Assembly (NCBI GenBank): GCA_910575695.1
Contig: CAJTGJ010000001.1
Location: 1 to 64,000 of the forward strand
Direction of reading: 5' to 3'
Origin: Oscillospiraceae bacterium
GTDB lineage: Bacteria; Bacillota; Clostridia; Oscillospirales; Oscillospiraceae
DNA: 64,000 bases
Numbering within the stretch: position 1 is the first letter of the stretch; the number at the start of each line of letters is the position of its first letter. The translations under genes and the position numbers were made by a program. Shown here one piece after another: positions 1 to 6,925 of the stretch. The notes beneath the pieces were generated by a model. It was given only the letters and a program-made list of their open reading frames with translations, was not told the DNA's origin and did no database searches.

Positions 1-1087
1 AGCTGGGCTTGTTTTTTGTGATTTGGCGGAACTGACGGTTCAAGCCCTCAATGATATTCGTCGTGTATATGATTTTCCGAATCTCGGGGGGATATGCGAA
101 AAAGGTGCTCAGAATATCCCAGTTTTCCTCCCAGCTTTTCACGCAGGAGGGGTACTGCTTTCCCCAGTTTTCTTTGAAGGTCATCAGGTTTTCCAGAGCC
201 TCATCCTCGGTGACAGCGGTATAGATCTTCTTCAGATCCGCCATCAGCGGCTTGATGTCTTTATAGCTGACAAAGCGGGTGGAGGAGCGGATCTGGTGGA
301 CGATGCACCGCTGTACCTGGCTGTGGGGATAAACAGCCCCAATAGCTTCCACAAAGCCCTTCAAACCGTCCACGCAGAACAGATAAACATCCAAAACTCC
401 CCTGCTTTTGAGGTCGTTCAGCACATTCAGCCAGAATTTGCTGCTCTCATGTTCGCCGATCCACACGCCCAGGATGTCCTTTGTGCCGTCCATGGTGATG
501 CCCAAAACCACATACGCCGCCTTGGTTTGGTACTGGTGATTTTCCTTCACCTTGTAGTGGATGGCGTCCAGAAATACGAACGGATACACTGTCTCCAGCG
601 GCCGGTTCTGCCACGCCGTGACCTCCGGCATGATCTTCTCGCTGATCCTGCTCACCAGCTCCGGCGAGATGTCCACATCGTACAGGCTCTTGATCTGCTC
701 CGAGATGTCACGCTGGCTCATCCCGCAGGCATACAGCCCCAGAATTTTCTCCTCCATGCCGTCCACATTCCGGCTGTATTTGCCAATAATCTGCGGTTCA
801 TATTCTCCATTCCGATCTCGTGGGACTTTCACATCTACCGCTCCAAGCTGGGTTTTCACGGCCTTTTTCGAGTATCCGTTTCGGTAATTTCTGGGCTTTT
901 TTTCGACGCCGGAATCCGACACCCGCTGACTTTTTTCGTACCCCAGTTCTGTGACCAGCTCGCTTTCCATCACCTGCTGCAAAACGTCCCGGAACATTTC
1001 CTTCATCGCATCCATGATTTCTGTCGTGCTGCTGAATTTCTGGCTGTCCACGTAGGCCTTCAGCATTTCCTTCGGTGTGCTTTCCAT
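1..1087 (-). CDS. IS256-family (mutator) transposase, C-terminus truncated by window edge
   Basis: DDE transposase that cuts and inserts its IS element. The minus-strand reading starts at the ATG at 1087 (MESTPKEMLKAYVDSQ) and stays open to base 1, giving about 362 residues of the usual 390-410. Family landmarks are visible: an FLDAIHYKVKE segment holding the first catalytic Asp, a VDGLKGF segment holding the second, and IIYTTNIIEGLNRQ near the end. The gene looks intact in the visible part and runs opposite to the ISL3 remnant beside it. It belongs to the flanking mobile DNA, not to the prophage. Confidence 0.85.
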   Translation of the reverse strand, partial: MESTPKEMLKAYVDSQKFSSTTEIMDAMKEMFRDVLQQVMESELVTELGYEKSQRVSDSGVEKKPRNYRNGYSKKAVKTQLGAVDVKVPRDRNGEYEPQIIGKYSRNVDGMEEKILGLYACGMSQRDISEQIKSLYDVDISPELVSRISEKIMPEVTAWQNRPLETVYPFVFLDAIHYKVKENHQYQTKAAYVVLGITMDGTKDILGVWIGEHESSKFWLNVLNDLKSRGVLDVYLFCVDGLKGFVEAIGAVYPHSQVQRCIVHQIRSSTRFVSYKDIKPLMADLKKIYTAVTEDEALENLMTFKENWGKQYPSCVKSWEENWDILSTFFAYPPEIRKIIYTTNIIEGLNRQFRQITKNKPS

Positions 1088-1184
1088 AAAAATACATCCT
1101 TTCAATCAAGTTTTTCCTTGCTCCGATTCTTGACTGAATGGATGCCTTTTATTCTCTTTTACACAAATTTTTCGGCGCTCTCGG
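1..1184 (-). mobile_element. IS256-family insertion sequence, left part outside window
   Basis: The minus strand carries a mutator-type transposase gene. Beyond its 5' side, at about 1150-1184, is an element-end-like segment that reads TTTGTGTAAAAG on the minus strand, as ends of this family often do. The inferred boundary near 1184 is where ISL3-like coding sequence resumes on the plus strand, so the element seems to have landed in an older transposase gene. The other end and the target duplication are not visible. Confidence 0.6.
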
Positions 1185-1515
1185 GAAAGAAGTTCTCTCC
1201 CAATTCTTTGAACGGCTGACACCGGAGCAGCGGGCCTCTATCCGTTATGCCTCAGCGGATGGGGCCAAATGGATCACATCCTGTGTCGAGGAATACTGCC
1301 CCCATGCACAGCGGTGCGCAGACCCGTTTCATGTGGTTTCCTGGGCCACAGACGCCCTGGATCAGGTGCGTCGGGAAGCCAGGTCTGAGGCTCGCCAGCA
1401 GGCCAAAACTCTGCCCAAGCGCAAGCCCGGTCGTCCGGCCAAGGGCGAGGCTGCTCCTGAAAAGAACCAGGCAAAATCAGTGAAGAATCTACGCTATGTC
1501 CTGCTGGCCCGGCAG
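1185..1515 (+). pseudogene. ISL3-family transposase remnant, both ends missing
   Basis: The plus-strand reading contains LTPEQRASIRYASADGA followed by CADPFHVVSWATDALDQVR, which is typical of the central DDE domain of ISL3 transposases. Only about 110 residues remain of a protein usually over 400 long. The 5' side is replaced by the IS256-like end near 1184. After about 1515 the frame runs into unrelated DNA, where the opposite strand carries the start of another gene. It is therefore a decayed fragment and not a working transposase. Confidence 0.7.
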
Positions 1516-1655
1516 AAAATCTCCCTGGGGGTGTACCACGTTGGTTCCACCGCAGGCCCTTCGGCCTCCGCCCAGGGATTGACGTATTCTTTCCGCACAG
1601 CTTCCACGCGGTCGTCGTACCAGGGGTAGGGCTGGGCAGTGGTTTGTTTGTCCAT
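1515..1655 (-). pseudogene. 5' fragment of an unknown minus-strand gene
   Basis: An ATG at 1655 preceded on the minus strand by AGGAGG at ideal spacing opens a reading MDKQTTAQPYPWYDDRV that keeps a plausible composition for about 46 residues, to TWYTPREIF. It then runs into the ISL3 remnant and stops at 1494. A good ribosome binding site with abrupt loss of coding character points to a gene cut by the ISL3 element. I do not recognise the family. Confidence 0.45.
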
Positions 1656-1701
1656 GATGTTCCTCCTCGCAGCAATCCTCATTGGACTTTTCATTTCACT
1701 C

Positions 1702-1751
1702 GGAGCCGCATGAGCGGCTCCACTAAAAGTCCGCTCCAGGCGGGAGCGGAC
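1702..1751. repeat. Two tandem perfect hairpins
   Basis: GGAGCCGC, loop ATGA, GCGGCTCC (1702-1721) is followed by GTCCGCTCC, 5-nt loop, GGAGCGGAC (1729-1751). Stems are 8 and 9 bp with no mismatch. They lie upstream of the broken minus-strand gene, in its presumed leader. There is no T-tract, so they are not simple terminators. They could be the end of a decayed mobile element or an RNA leader structure. Confidence 0.5.
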
Positions 1752-1798
1752 CTGGATGCCATAGCCTCTTTTCAAGTGTTGCCCCTTCTCGAAAAAAC

Positions 1799-1837
1799 GA
1801 AAAAAGGGCATAAAATGGCCGCAGCCATTTCATACCC
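1799..1837 (-). terminator. Rho-independent terminator, minus strand
   Basis: On the minus strand a 14-bp stem (GGGTATGAAATGGC with GCCATTTTATGCCC, two G-U pairs, 4-nt loop) is followed directly by a T-tract (A-tract at 1799-1805 on the plus strand). It lies about 120 nt past the stop codon of the RlmD-domain gene at 1959-2249 and is the likely end of that transcript. The stretch 1838-1958 between them holds one further hairpin (1923-1948) without a T-tract. Confidence 0.75.
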
Positions 1838-1958
1838 TTAAAAAATCTATTTGATCGTTGTAGGGGCGTTATTACACGGTGGCGGCCGGTTTATCAATGG
1901 GGCGGGGGGAGAAATTTCACAAGGGCCGCTCCCGGTTGGAAGCGGCCCCCGTAAAACG

Positions 1959-2249
1959 TCATTCTCTTTTTATGATGCCAAACCAAAGAAACGCCTCGCG
2001 GATGGCGGCTTCCTTGTCTGACCGCAGCTTCGGGCCGTCTTGTCCCTCCGCGCCGCCGGGGCCGTCCCTGGCAAGGCCGCAGAGCGCCTTGACCTGTGAT
2101 ATGGCGTGGTTGCTGACATGGAGGCCGTAACGCTCCTTGACCCACAACTGAATCTCTCTGTAGGTCGCGTGTTTTGTCTGTAAATATGTTCCGGCCTCAT
2201 AGTCGTCTATATCGACTATGAGGCCGAACACATTGCGGTACACTGACAA
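1959..2249 (-). CDS. RlmD/RumA C-terminal-domain-like protein, probably a 3' gene fragment
   Basis: The 96-residue reading (TTG start at 2249) contains DYEAGTYLQTKHATYREIQ followed by LWVKERYGLHVSNHAIS. From memory this resembles the extra helical domain that ends 23S rRNA (uracil-5-)-methyltransferases in many gut clostridia. No methyltransferase core is present and no convincing ribosome binding site precedes the TTG. The reading frame stays open upstream into the integrase sequence. The simplest view is that this is the 3' end of a host gene separated from its 5' part by prophage insertion at about 2250. A stand-alone small protein is possible. No function can be assigned to the fragment. 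Confidence 0.55.
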   Translation of the reverse strand: MSVYRNVFGLIVDIDDYEAGTYLQTKHATYREIQLWVKERYGLHVSNHAISQVKALCGLARDGPGGAEGQDGPKLRSDKEAAIREAFLWFGIIKRE

Positions 2250-2300
2250 CCTCGCTTTTGTTACGGTGTTCGTATACCTTTCGTTTGGTGGCCCGTAGGA
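2225..2300. other. Candidate phage attachment junction (attL)
   Basis: This is the short stretch where the apparent host gene fragment (ending at 2249) meets the stop codon of the serine integrase (2261). Large serine integrases commonly sit beside their attachment site. The core cannot be defined without the other junction, which is not in the window. The call rests only on gene position. Confidence 0.25.
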
Positions 2301-3817
2301 GAGTTTATAAGAACTCCCCCAAGGTCAGAACCACCTCCCTCTGCGGCCCCTTTCAGCGAGGACGTCAGCACATTCTTCTCGCCGCTGTAGTAGTAATGAA
2401 CCTCTATTTTATCGTCCCAAAGGTACACGGCTTTGACGAAAGTATCAAACAACCGCTTTTGATAGTCCTTGCTGGTCACATCACCCTCACGGAGCTGCTC
2501 CAACGTCCAGATGATGCGCTCCTTCTCCATGACTGTCTCCTCGCTGGCAGCTCTGGCGAGAGCAATAGACTTTTCCAATGTGGAGATATCCAGTTCCAAC
2601 TCCAGGAGTCGGTCCTTGGTCATTGCTGTGAAGATTCCCTGCTCGATGGCGTTCATGATATTCTTTGCGGCTTTCCGATCTGCGGCCAGCTCGGACTCCA
2701 TGGCGGCGATCTCCACCTCGCTGCTGGATTGGGCCAGGACTTCCATTGCGCTGTTTGCGATCCACTCTATCACTTCGTCCTGGAGGATGAACCGCTGCGT
2801 GAGCTCGGTGACGATCTGCTCGATGTAGTCCTTCCTGACGTTCTCCTTTTTGCAGGAGCCACCAGTGCGCCGGTCATTGCAGGTATAGTAGTAATGCTTA
2901 TCGCCTGTCTTGCTGGTGCCGGAGATCCCCACCATGAAGGACTTGCAATAGCCGCAGTGGAGCTTTCCCGTCAGCAGATAATCATTGTTCTCCCGGTGCC
3001 TCCCCCTGGGATTCTTCTTTGTCTCTAAGTGCTTTTGCATGGCGTAGAAAACCTCCTTTTCCAGAATGGGCGGTATGCCCTGTTCGTTGATATACCCAGA
3101 GTGCCGATAGACCCCAATGTAATTGTCGTTGGCAAGTAGGCGGTGAAAACTATTCTTATTCCAGAGCCCTTTCCTTTTGGTCTTTATGCCTCGACCGTTT
3201 AGGTCATTGGCGATGTCCACGAACGACTCGCCCTCCAGCACCCTTTTGTAAATCTCCCGGACGACGGCTGCCTCCGTTGGATCTATGGCGTACCGGCCAT
3301 CAGGCCCTCTTACATATCCCAACGGGATCGCACCGTTGACCTTGCAGTTTTCGGCGTTGTCCCTCATGCCCCGCCTGATGTCCTCGGCCATGTTTTCAGA
3401 GTAGAACTGATTGACGTTCATCATCGTGCGGAGGGCAAACCGGCCGGCCGCGGTGTTGCCAAACTCCTCTTTGGCATAAAGCGTTTCAATACCAAAGCGG
3501 CCCAGCTTATCCTCGTAACTGAGGGCGTTGAGCATATTCCGGGCGATGCGGTTCGACTTGTACGCCACCACCACAGTGAACTGCCGCTTCTCTGCGTCGC
3601 GCATCATCTTCTGGAACTGGGGCCGCTTGTCGGTCTTACCGGAGAGGGCCTTGTCAGAGTAGACCTGTATGATCTTGATGTGGTTGAGGGCGGCAAAGGC
3701 CATACACTCCTCGACCTGCTGCTCGATGCTTTCCTCTTTCTGATTGTGGGAGGAGTACCTGGCATATATGACGCCAATTCGCTCGGCGGCTTCTGGGTGT
3801 CCCTTCTTTCGAGGCAT
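2261..3817 (-). CDS. Large serine recombinase (prophage integrase)
   Basis: A 518-residue site-specific recombinase of the resolvase/invertase superfamily, expected to integrate and excise the prophage through a serine-DNA intermediate. The N-terminal domain (about residues 14-160) begins with GVIYARYSSHNQKEESIEQQ, where Ser22 is the likely nucleophile, and contains KSNRIARN. A recombinase domain follows (about 170-270, PLGYVRGPDGRYAIDP). A zinc ribbon has Cys pairs in LHCGYCKS and in YTCNDRRTGGSCKKE. The rest is a coiled-coil-rich C-terminus. Length is normal for the family. GGGGAGG precedes the ATG at 3817. It is transcribed away from the repressor and ends at the presumed attachment site. 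Confidence 0.92.
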   Translation of the reverse strand: MPRKKGHPEAAERIGVIYARYSSHNQKEESIEQQVEECMAFAALNHIKIIQVYSDKALSGKTDKRPQFQKMMRDAEKRQFTVVVAYKSNRIARNMLNALSYEDKLGRFGIETLYAKEEFGNTAAGRFALRTMMNVNQFYSENMAEDIRRGMRDNAENCKVNGAIPLGYVRGPDGRYAIDPTEAAVVREIYKRVLEGESFVDIANDLNGRGIKTKRKGLWNKNSFHRLLANDNYIGVYRHSGYINEQGIPPILEKEVFYAMQKHLETKKNPRGRHRENNDYLLTGKLHCGYCKSFMVGISGTSKTGDKHYYYTCNDRRTGGSCKKENVRKDYIEQIVTELTQRFILQDEVIEWIANSAMEVLAQSSSEVEIAAMESELAADRKAAKNIMNAIEQGIFTAMTKDRLLELELDISTLEKSIALARAASEETVMEKERIIWTLEQLREGDVTSKDYQKRLFDTFVKAVYLWDDKIEVHYYYSGEKNVLTSSLKGAAEGGGSDLGGVLINSPTGHQTKGIRTP

Positions 3818-3900
3818 TCGTTATCCTCCCCTCATTTGCGTTTTTAACAGATAAAACTGGGAATTTCTATGAAAATTGCAGGTCATTCCCATTTTTTCAG

Positions 3901-3929
3901 CAAGAATTTACGAATTGTTGTGCTATAAT
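3901..3929 (+). promoter_or_regulatory. Extended -10 promoter candidate for the small gene at 3980
   Basis: TGCTATAAT at 3921-3929 is a perfect -10 hexamer with an extended TGN motif. No good -35 is seen 17 nt upstream, as expected for extended -10 promoters. It lies 50 nt before the start of a 50-codon gene. It is AT-rich sequence in an otherwise GC-rich region. Confidence 0.5.
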
Positions 3930-3979
3930 TCATTATGCGCAAATACATACCTTGACGCCAGGGTGGAAAGGATCAACTC

Positions 3980-4132
3980 ATGTCGGATACAGAAGCTAAA
4001 ATCCTGGAGCTGATTCAGGGTTTGACCCTGGCGCGGCAAATGGATGTACTTAACCACGCCCTTGCGATGCTTGCAGCCAAGCAAGAAACGCCTCCTGCTC
4101 TTTCGGCGACATCTGGTGAACGCAATTCATAA
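3980..4132 (+). CDS. Small hypothetical protein, 50 aa
   Basis: The reading runs from the ATG at 3980 to the TAA at 4130 and is too short for standard gene calls. It is helical and leucine/alanine-rich (KILELIQGLTLARQ). A purine-rich GGAAAGG precedes the start and an extended -10 promoter lies upstream. Its last 83 nt overlap, tail to tail, the 3' end of the repressor gene on the other strand, so the two transcripts would be antisense to each other. I do not recognise a family. It may be a lysogeny-module small protein. Confidence 0.45.
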   Translation: MSDTEAKILELIQGLTLARQMDVLNHALAMLAAKQETPPALSATSGERNS

Positions 4133-4661
4133 TTTGCCTTTCTGTCTCGCTCAACCCGTCCCCAATTTCGGGGGCGGGTTTTTTTTTGCCCAATTTAAGC
4201 TGCGCACCTGCAGTCATGCCTTTGAAATTTTCTTTTACTGTAATTGCCCAGGCTCCGTCAGATCCTATTTCAGCCGATACAATCGCTTCATTTACAAACT
4301 TGATAAAAGAGGATAGCGATGCAGTTTCTGGCTCATCACTATTGATTTTCCAAATAGCGGACAAGAGTTTTGAATCAATGTGAGATTCATCAATAAATTT
4401 CTTTCGATTGGCGTTTATGTTTTCCCAGTCATTGAAAGGCTGAAGCCCCAGCAAAAAATCCGTTGGAACATCAAAGTATTTTGCTATTTTGGATAACAGT
4501 TCCCCTTTTGGCGCATTACCCGTGTTCTTCCAGGTTGTCACCGTGGCTCGATTAAAGCCAATTTCAGTAGCAGCTCTACTGGGTGAGATTTGCGCATTGT
4601 CACACAATTCGCAATACAGATGATAAAAAGTATACAAAGCCAACACCCCGATTTTAGACAT
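4050..4661 (-). CDS. CI-like phage repressor, XRE-family HTH
   Basis: A 203-residue transcriptional repressor, probably the lysogeny maintenance regulator. The N-terminal HTH (about residues 10-66) contains SPSRAATEIGFNRATVTTWK and ends in KYFDVPTDFLLG, a standard XRE pattern. The middle has no recognisable LexA-type peptidase. The C-terminal SETERQIMNCVHQMSPKEQE segment is common in clostridial phage repressors. I prefer the ATG at 4661; a TTG three codons upstream would also be in frame. It is divergent from the Cro-like gene at 4845, across a promoter with three operator-like sites. Confidence 0.85.
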   Translation of the reverse strand: MSKIGVLALYTFYHLYCELCDNAQISPSRAATEIGFNRATVTTWKNTGNAPKGELLSKIAKYFDVPTDFLLGLQPFNDWENINANRKKFIDESHIDSKLLSAIWKINSDEPETASLSSFIKFVNEAIVSAEIGSDGAWAITVKENFKGMTAGAQLKLGKKKPAPEIGDGLSETERQIMNCVHQMSPKEQEAFLAWLQASQGRG

Positions 4662-4695
4662 TATGCCCAATGTTTAGAAAAATAAGCGCAAAGGG

Positions 4696-4724
4696 TTGAC
4701 TTGTTTATAAGTCTAAGCTAAAAT
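4696..4724 (+). promoter_or_regulatory. Strong early promoter (PR-like)
   Basis: TTGACT (4696-4701), a 17-nt spacer and TAAAAT (4719-4724) form a near-consensus sigma-70 promoter reading rightward into the Cro-like gene and early region. An operator-like site overlaps the -35 and the spacer, so the divergent repressor would block it directly. Confidence 0.75.
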
Positions 4725-4806
4725 GCGTTTAAGCGTTGAGATTTATAAACAAGCAGACGCGGGTAGATTTTGAATGACAACAAAACTATATCACACTTGT
4801 TTATGA
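4700..4806. promoter_or_regulatory. Three repressor operator-like sites
   Basis: An 11-bp motif occurs three times between the divergent regulators: CTTGTTTATAA at 4700-4710, its exact reverse complement TTATAAACAAG at 4743-4753, and CTTGTTTATGA at 4796-4806. The first lies within a longer imperfect palindrome that extends to GACTT and AAGTC. One site covers the early promoter and two lie downstream of its -10, like the triple operators of lambdoid phages. Confidence 0.7.
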
Positions 4807-4844
4807 AAATCAACTCCCCTATTGAAAAGAAAGGAGGAATTTTT

Positions 4845-5039
4845 ATGCCGCAAGAGTGGACTGCGGATGTAGTAGCCCGGATGCACATGGCCAAAATTAC
4901 AATGAAGCGACTGGCTGCTGAATGTGGATACACCCCTGAGTACGTCAGTATGGTGCTGAATGGCCACCGAGACACCGAGACTGCCAAGGCAACCATTCTG
5001 TCCGCGCTTGATAGACTGGTTTCCGCTACCAGCGCATGA
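4845..5039 (+). CDS. Small HTH protein, Cro-like
   Basis: A 64-residue DNA-binding protein. The start at 4845 is chosen because AAAGGAGG precedes it at good spacing, although an in-frame ATG exists 75 nt upstream. The sequence MKRLAAECGYTPEYVSMVL fits an XRE-type helix-turn-helix with recognition helix near residues 27-40. It is the first gene of the rightward early operon, directly controlled by the operator cluster, so it is the likely antagonist of the repressor. Confidence 0.7.
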   Translation: MPQEWTADVVARMHMAKITMKRLAAECGYTPEYVSMVLNGHRDTETAKATILSALDRLVSATSA

Positions 5040-5146
5040 AAAAAGCCGCTCTATGCGGCAGAAAGGAGGGGCAAAGTACTGCAACGCAGGTACCAAAACG
5101 CCCTGCCAAGTGCAACGAACACCTGACAGGGCAAGCGACCCATTGA
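5036..5146 (+). CDS. Possible 36-aa small protein
   Basis: An ATG at 5036 overlaps the TGA of the Cro-like gene in the ATGA fashion used repeatedly in this operon, and reads MKKAALCGRKEGQSTATQV to a TGA at 5144. Support is only the translational coupling. Against it, the first part contains a GCCGC/GCGGC hairpin and the composition is not distinctive. It may be noncoding. Confidence 0.25.
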   Translation: MKKAALCGRKEGQSTATQVPKRPAKCNEHLTGQATH

Positions 5147-5223
5147 AGCCACAAAAAGGCCACAGTTGGATTATATCACATCCTCCTGTTGGCTGACAAG
5201 CACAAAAAGGAGGCGAACAAACG

Positions 5224-5412
5224 ATGGCAAAATCCCCCGTGCTGCGCATTGATATTGCGTCTATCCCGGACTTCCGACGTGAGGAGCTTGCGAAAGGGGC
5301 ACTGGCCCTGACTGAGCAAGTTTTTTCGATGCCGGGAGCAGAGGAACGCTACCAGGCTTGGCTCAAAGAGCGCAGAGCCAAACAGAAGAGGACAGCTCGG
5401 GCCGCCCGGTAA
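5224..5412 (+). CDS. Small conserved phage protein, 62 aa
   Basis: The ATG at 5224 follows AAAGGAGG. The sequence VLRIDIASIPDFRREELAKG then FSMPGAEERYQAWLKER matches in style a small protein often found early in clostridial prophages, with a charged, basic C-terminus (KQKRTARAAR). No enzymatic motif is present. It lies between the lysogeny switch and a conserved hypothetical gene. The function is unknown. Confidence 0.7.
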   Translation: MAKSPVLRIDIASIPDFRREELAKGALALTEQVFSMPGAEERYQAWLKERRAKQKRTARAAR

Positions 5413-5430
5413 TAGGAAAGGATTGATTCT

Positions 5431-6042
5431 ATGGGATGCGATATCCATGTGATGGTCGAGGCGCGCAAGCAGCCCCTTGGCCCTGATGGATGGTTCAATA
5501 TCGACAACTGGCAGCACAACCCCTACTTCGGCGATAAAGGGGAGCCGGTCATGACCATTAAGCCCATCTACACCCAAAGGAACTACGAACTGTTCGCTTT
5601 CCTGGCCGGCGTCAGGGACTATGGCGGCAACCCCAGCTTTGGCTTTGACCGAGGGTTCCCGGAAGATGCCTGCAAACACACCGCCGCCGAGTATACCCGG
5701 TGGGGCGAGGATGCCCACACCCCCGGCTATGCCACCCTCGCCGAACTGAAGGAAAAGGCTGGAACGGTGACCAAGGTCAACCGTCGGGGCTATGTCAAGA
5801 AAGAGCAGATTGCCCGGTTCAAGGAAACCGGCGAAACGCCGACCTCCTGGAGTCAGAGCGTATTTGGGCCCGGCTCGGAGAACTACGAGTGGATGGAGTG
5901 GCAGGACGAAGCTCACTGCTTTGATGACCTGCTGGACGCCCTGGAGGAACGCAAGCGCGATGTTTTCTGGATTTTCAATCCGGAGAAAGACGATGGCACC
6001 AACGATACCAACATCCGCATCGTCTTCTGGTTCGACAACTGA
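5431..6042 (+). CDS. Conserved phage hypothetical protein (MGCDIH family)
   Basis: A 203-residue protein starting MGCDIHVMVEAR, a signature of a phage protein family of unknown function seen in many tailed phages. Aromatic and acidic residues dominate (RNYELFAFLAGVRDYGG, DVFWIFNPEKDDG). There is no membrane segment or cysteine cluster. GGAAAGG precedes the start 18 nt after the previous gene. The conserved Asp-His pair at the N-terminus could bind metal, but that is speculation. Confidence 0.7.
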   Translation: MGCDIHVMVEARKQPLGPDGWFNIDNWQHNPYFGDKGEPVMTIKPIYTQRNYELFAFLAGVRDYGGNPSFGFDRGFPEDACKHTAAEYTRWGEDAHTPGYATLAELKEKAGTVTKVNRRGYVKKEQIARFKETGETPTSWSQSVFGPGSENYEWMEWQDEAHCFDDLLDALEERKRDVFWIFNPEKDDGTNDTNIRIVFWFDN

Positions 6043-6064
6043 ACAGCAGAAAGGAGTTCTACAT

Positions 6065-6298
6065 ATGAAACCGGAAAGGAGCCTTGCATCGGTGCTGCTT
6101 GAACTGGCCACCGTGCTCCTGGTGACAGCCCTCGCCTTTGCGTGGGGAATGCAGACCGCCCAGGCAGAGCGGGGCTACACGGCCATCGGCGGAGAGTACC
6201 TTTTCCTGCTCCTCCCCTTTATGTACTACCCTGGCAAGCGGACGATCCTGGATTGGGTCGCCGAGATCCGCGAGCTGTGGAGGGAGAGGCGTGTATGA
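6065..6298 (+). CDS. Small membrane protein, two transmembrane segments
   Basis: 77 residues. The ATG at 6065 follows AAAGGAG. A hydrophobic helix (about residues 8-27, VLLELATVLLVTALAFAWGM) and a second hydrophobic stretch (about 43-55, EYLFLLLPFMYYPG) predict two membrane passes, ending in a charged tail. Its stop overlaps the ATG of the next gene by 4 nt. No family is recognised. Superinfection immunity or exclusion would be typical roles for an early phage membrane protein, but nothing here proves it. Confidence 0.65.
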   Translation: MKPERSLASVLLELATVLLVTALAFAWGMQTAQAERGYTAIGGEYLFLLLPFMYYPGKRTILDWVAEIRELWRERRV

Positions 6299-6636
6299 GC
6301 GGAGCAAAGGAGTCCCTCACGATGGACGAGCTCATCACCGGCCTGGGTGACCTCCGAGCCACTGCCGACAGCAAGGGCAAAGGCGTCTGCCAAGCGGCGG
6401 TCAGCATCCTTTTCGCCCTTTCTGAGGAGGGTGCAAAAACCACGGAGGATGCCTTGGACATCCTCCACGACTACCGGCTCCAGGGCAAGCAGTACAAAGC
6501 CCTCCACAGCAAGCACGAAATCGCCGGAAAACCATTCTTGAAGGACGGCGTGTGGCACTGCCCGGACTGCAACCGCCGAGTGTCCCCCAACCACTCCTTC
6601 TGCCACCGCTGTGGGAAAAAGCTGAGGTGGAAGTAA
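6295..6636 (+). CDS. Zinc-ribbon protein, 113 aa
   Basis: The start is translationally coupled to the membrane protein gene (ATGA at 6295). The N-terminal half is helical (MDELITGLGDLRATADSKG). The C-terminus is a compact zinc ribbon, WHCPDCNRRVSP followed by SFCHRCGKKL, with a CxxC pair on each side. Similar ribbons appear in several small proteins of this phage (18611, 19658, 20434, 28779), suggesting a recurring module for nucleic-acid or protein binding. The function is unknown. Confidence 0.6.
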   Translation: MSGAKESLTMDELITGLGDLRATADSKGKGVCQAAVSILFALSEEGAKTTEDALDILHDYRLQGKQYKALHSKHEIAGKPFLKDGVWHCPDCNRRVSPNHSFCHRCGKKLRWK

Positions 6637-6724
6637 TAAAGTTCCGCCCCCGATGCCGCTAACATCAAGGACGGGAGGCAAAATCTAGGGTCGACATTTC
6701 AATATACAATGGAGGCAATGTCAA

Positions 6725-6925
6725 ATGGAATTGAAAATGAAACTCCGCAACGAAACCAAAAGCTGCTACCGTTTTGAGCGGCTGAGTGATCAGGGCGACC
6801 TGGTGACGATCTATCTGAAGAAGAAAGATGTCATTGATGCTGGGATTGATCCTCGCAAGGGGATTACCGTTACGATCCAGGAGGCGGAATGCGGTGAGCC
6901 GGGGACAGACCAATTTTCTGGATGA
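6725..6925 (+). CDS. Small conserved phage protein, 66 aa
   Basis: The ATG at 6725 has GGAGG upstream at 6712. The sequence MELKMKLRNETKSCYRFERL then DLVTIYLKKKDVIDAGIDP suggests a small beta-rich fold. It overlaps the start of the cytosine methyltransferase by 32 nt, so the two are probably translated together. The 88-nt gap before it shows nothing clear. No known domain is recognised. Confidence 0.6.
   Translation: MELKMKLRNETKSCYRFERLSDQGDLVTIYLKKKDVIDAGIDPRKGITVTIQEAECGEPGTDQFSG

Noticed and set aside
23..1219. Long plus-strand open frame of 398 codons across the insertion sequence
   Set aside because: It is the antisense of the IS256-family transposase, whose minus-strand reading has clear motifs. 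The plus-strand protein has no recognisable features or ribosome binding site.
3858..3891. Inverted repeat TGGGAAT/ATTCCCA followed by six Ts as a rightward terminator
   Set aside because: No plus-strand gene lies upstream, the stem is only 7 bp and the loop is 20 nt. It may be chance or an operator near the integrase promoter.
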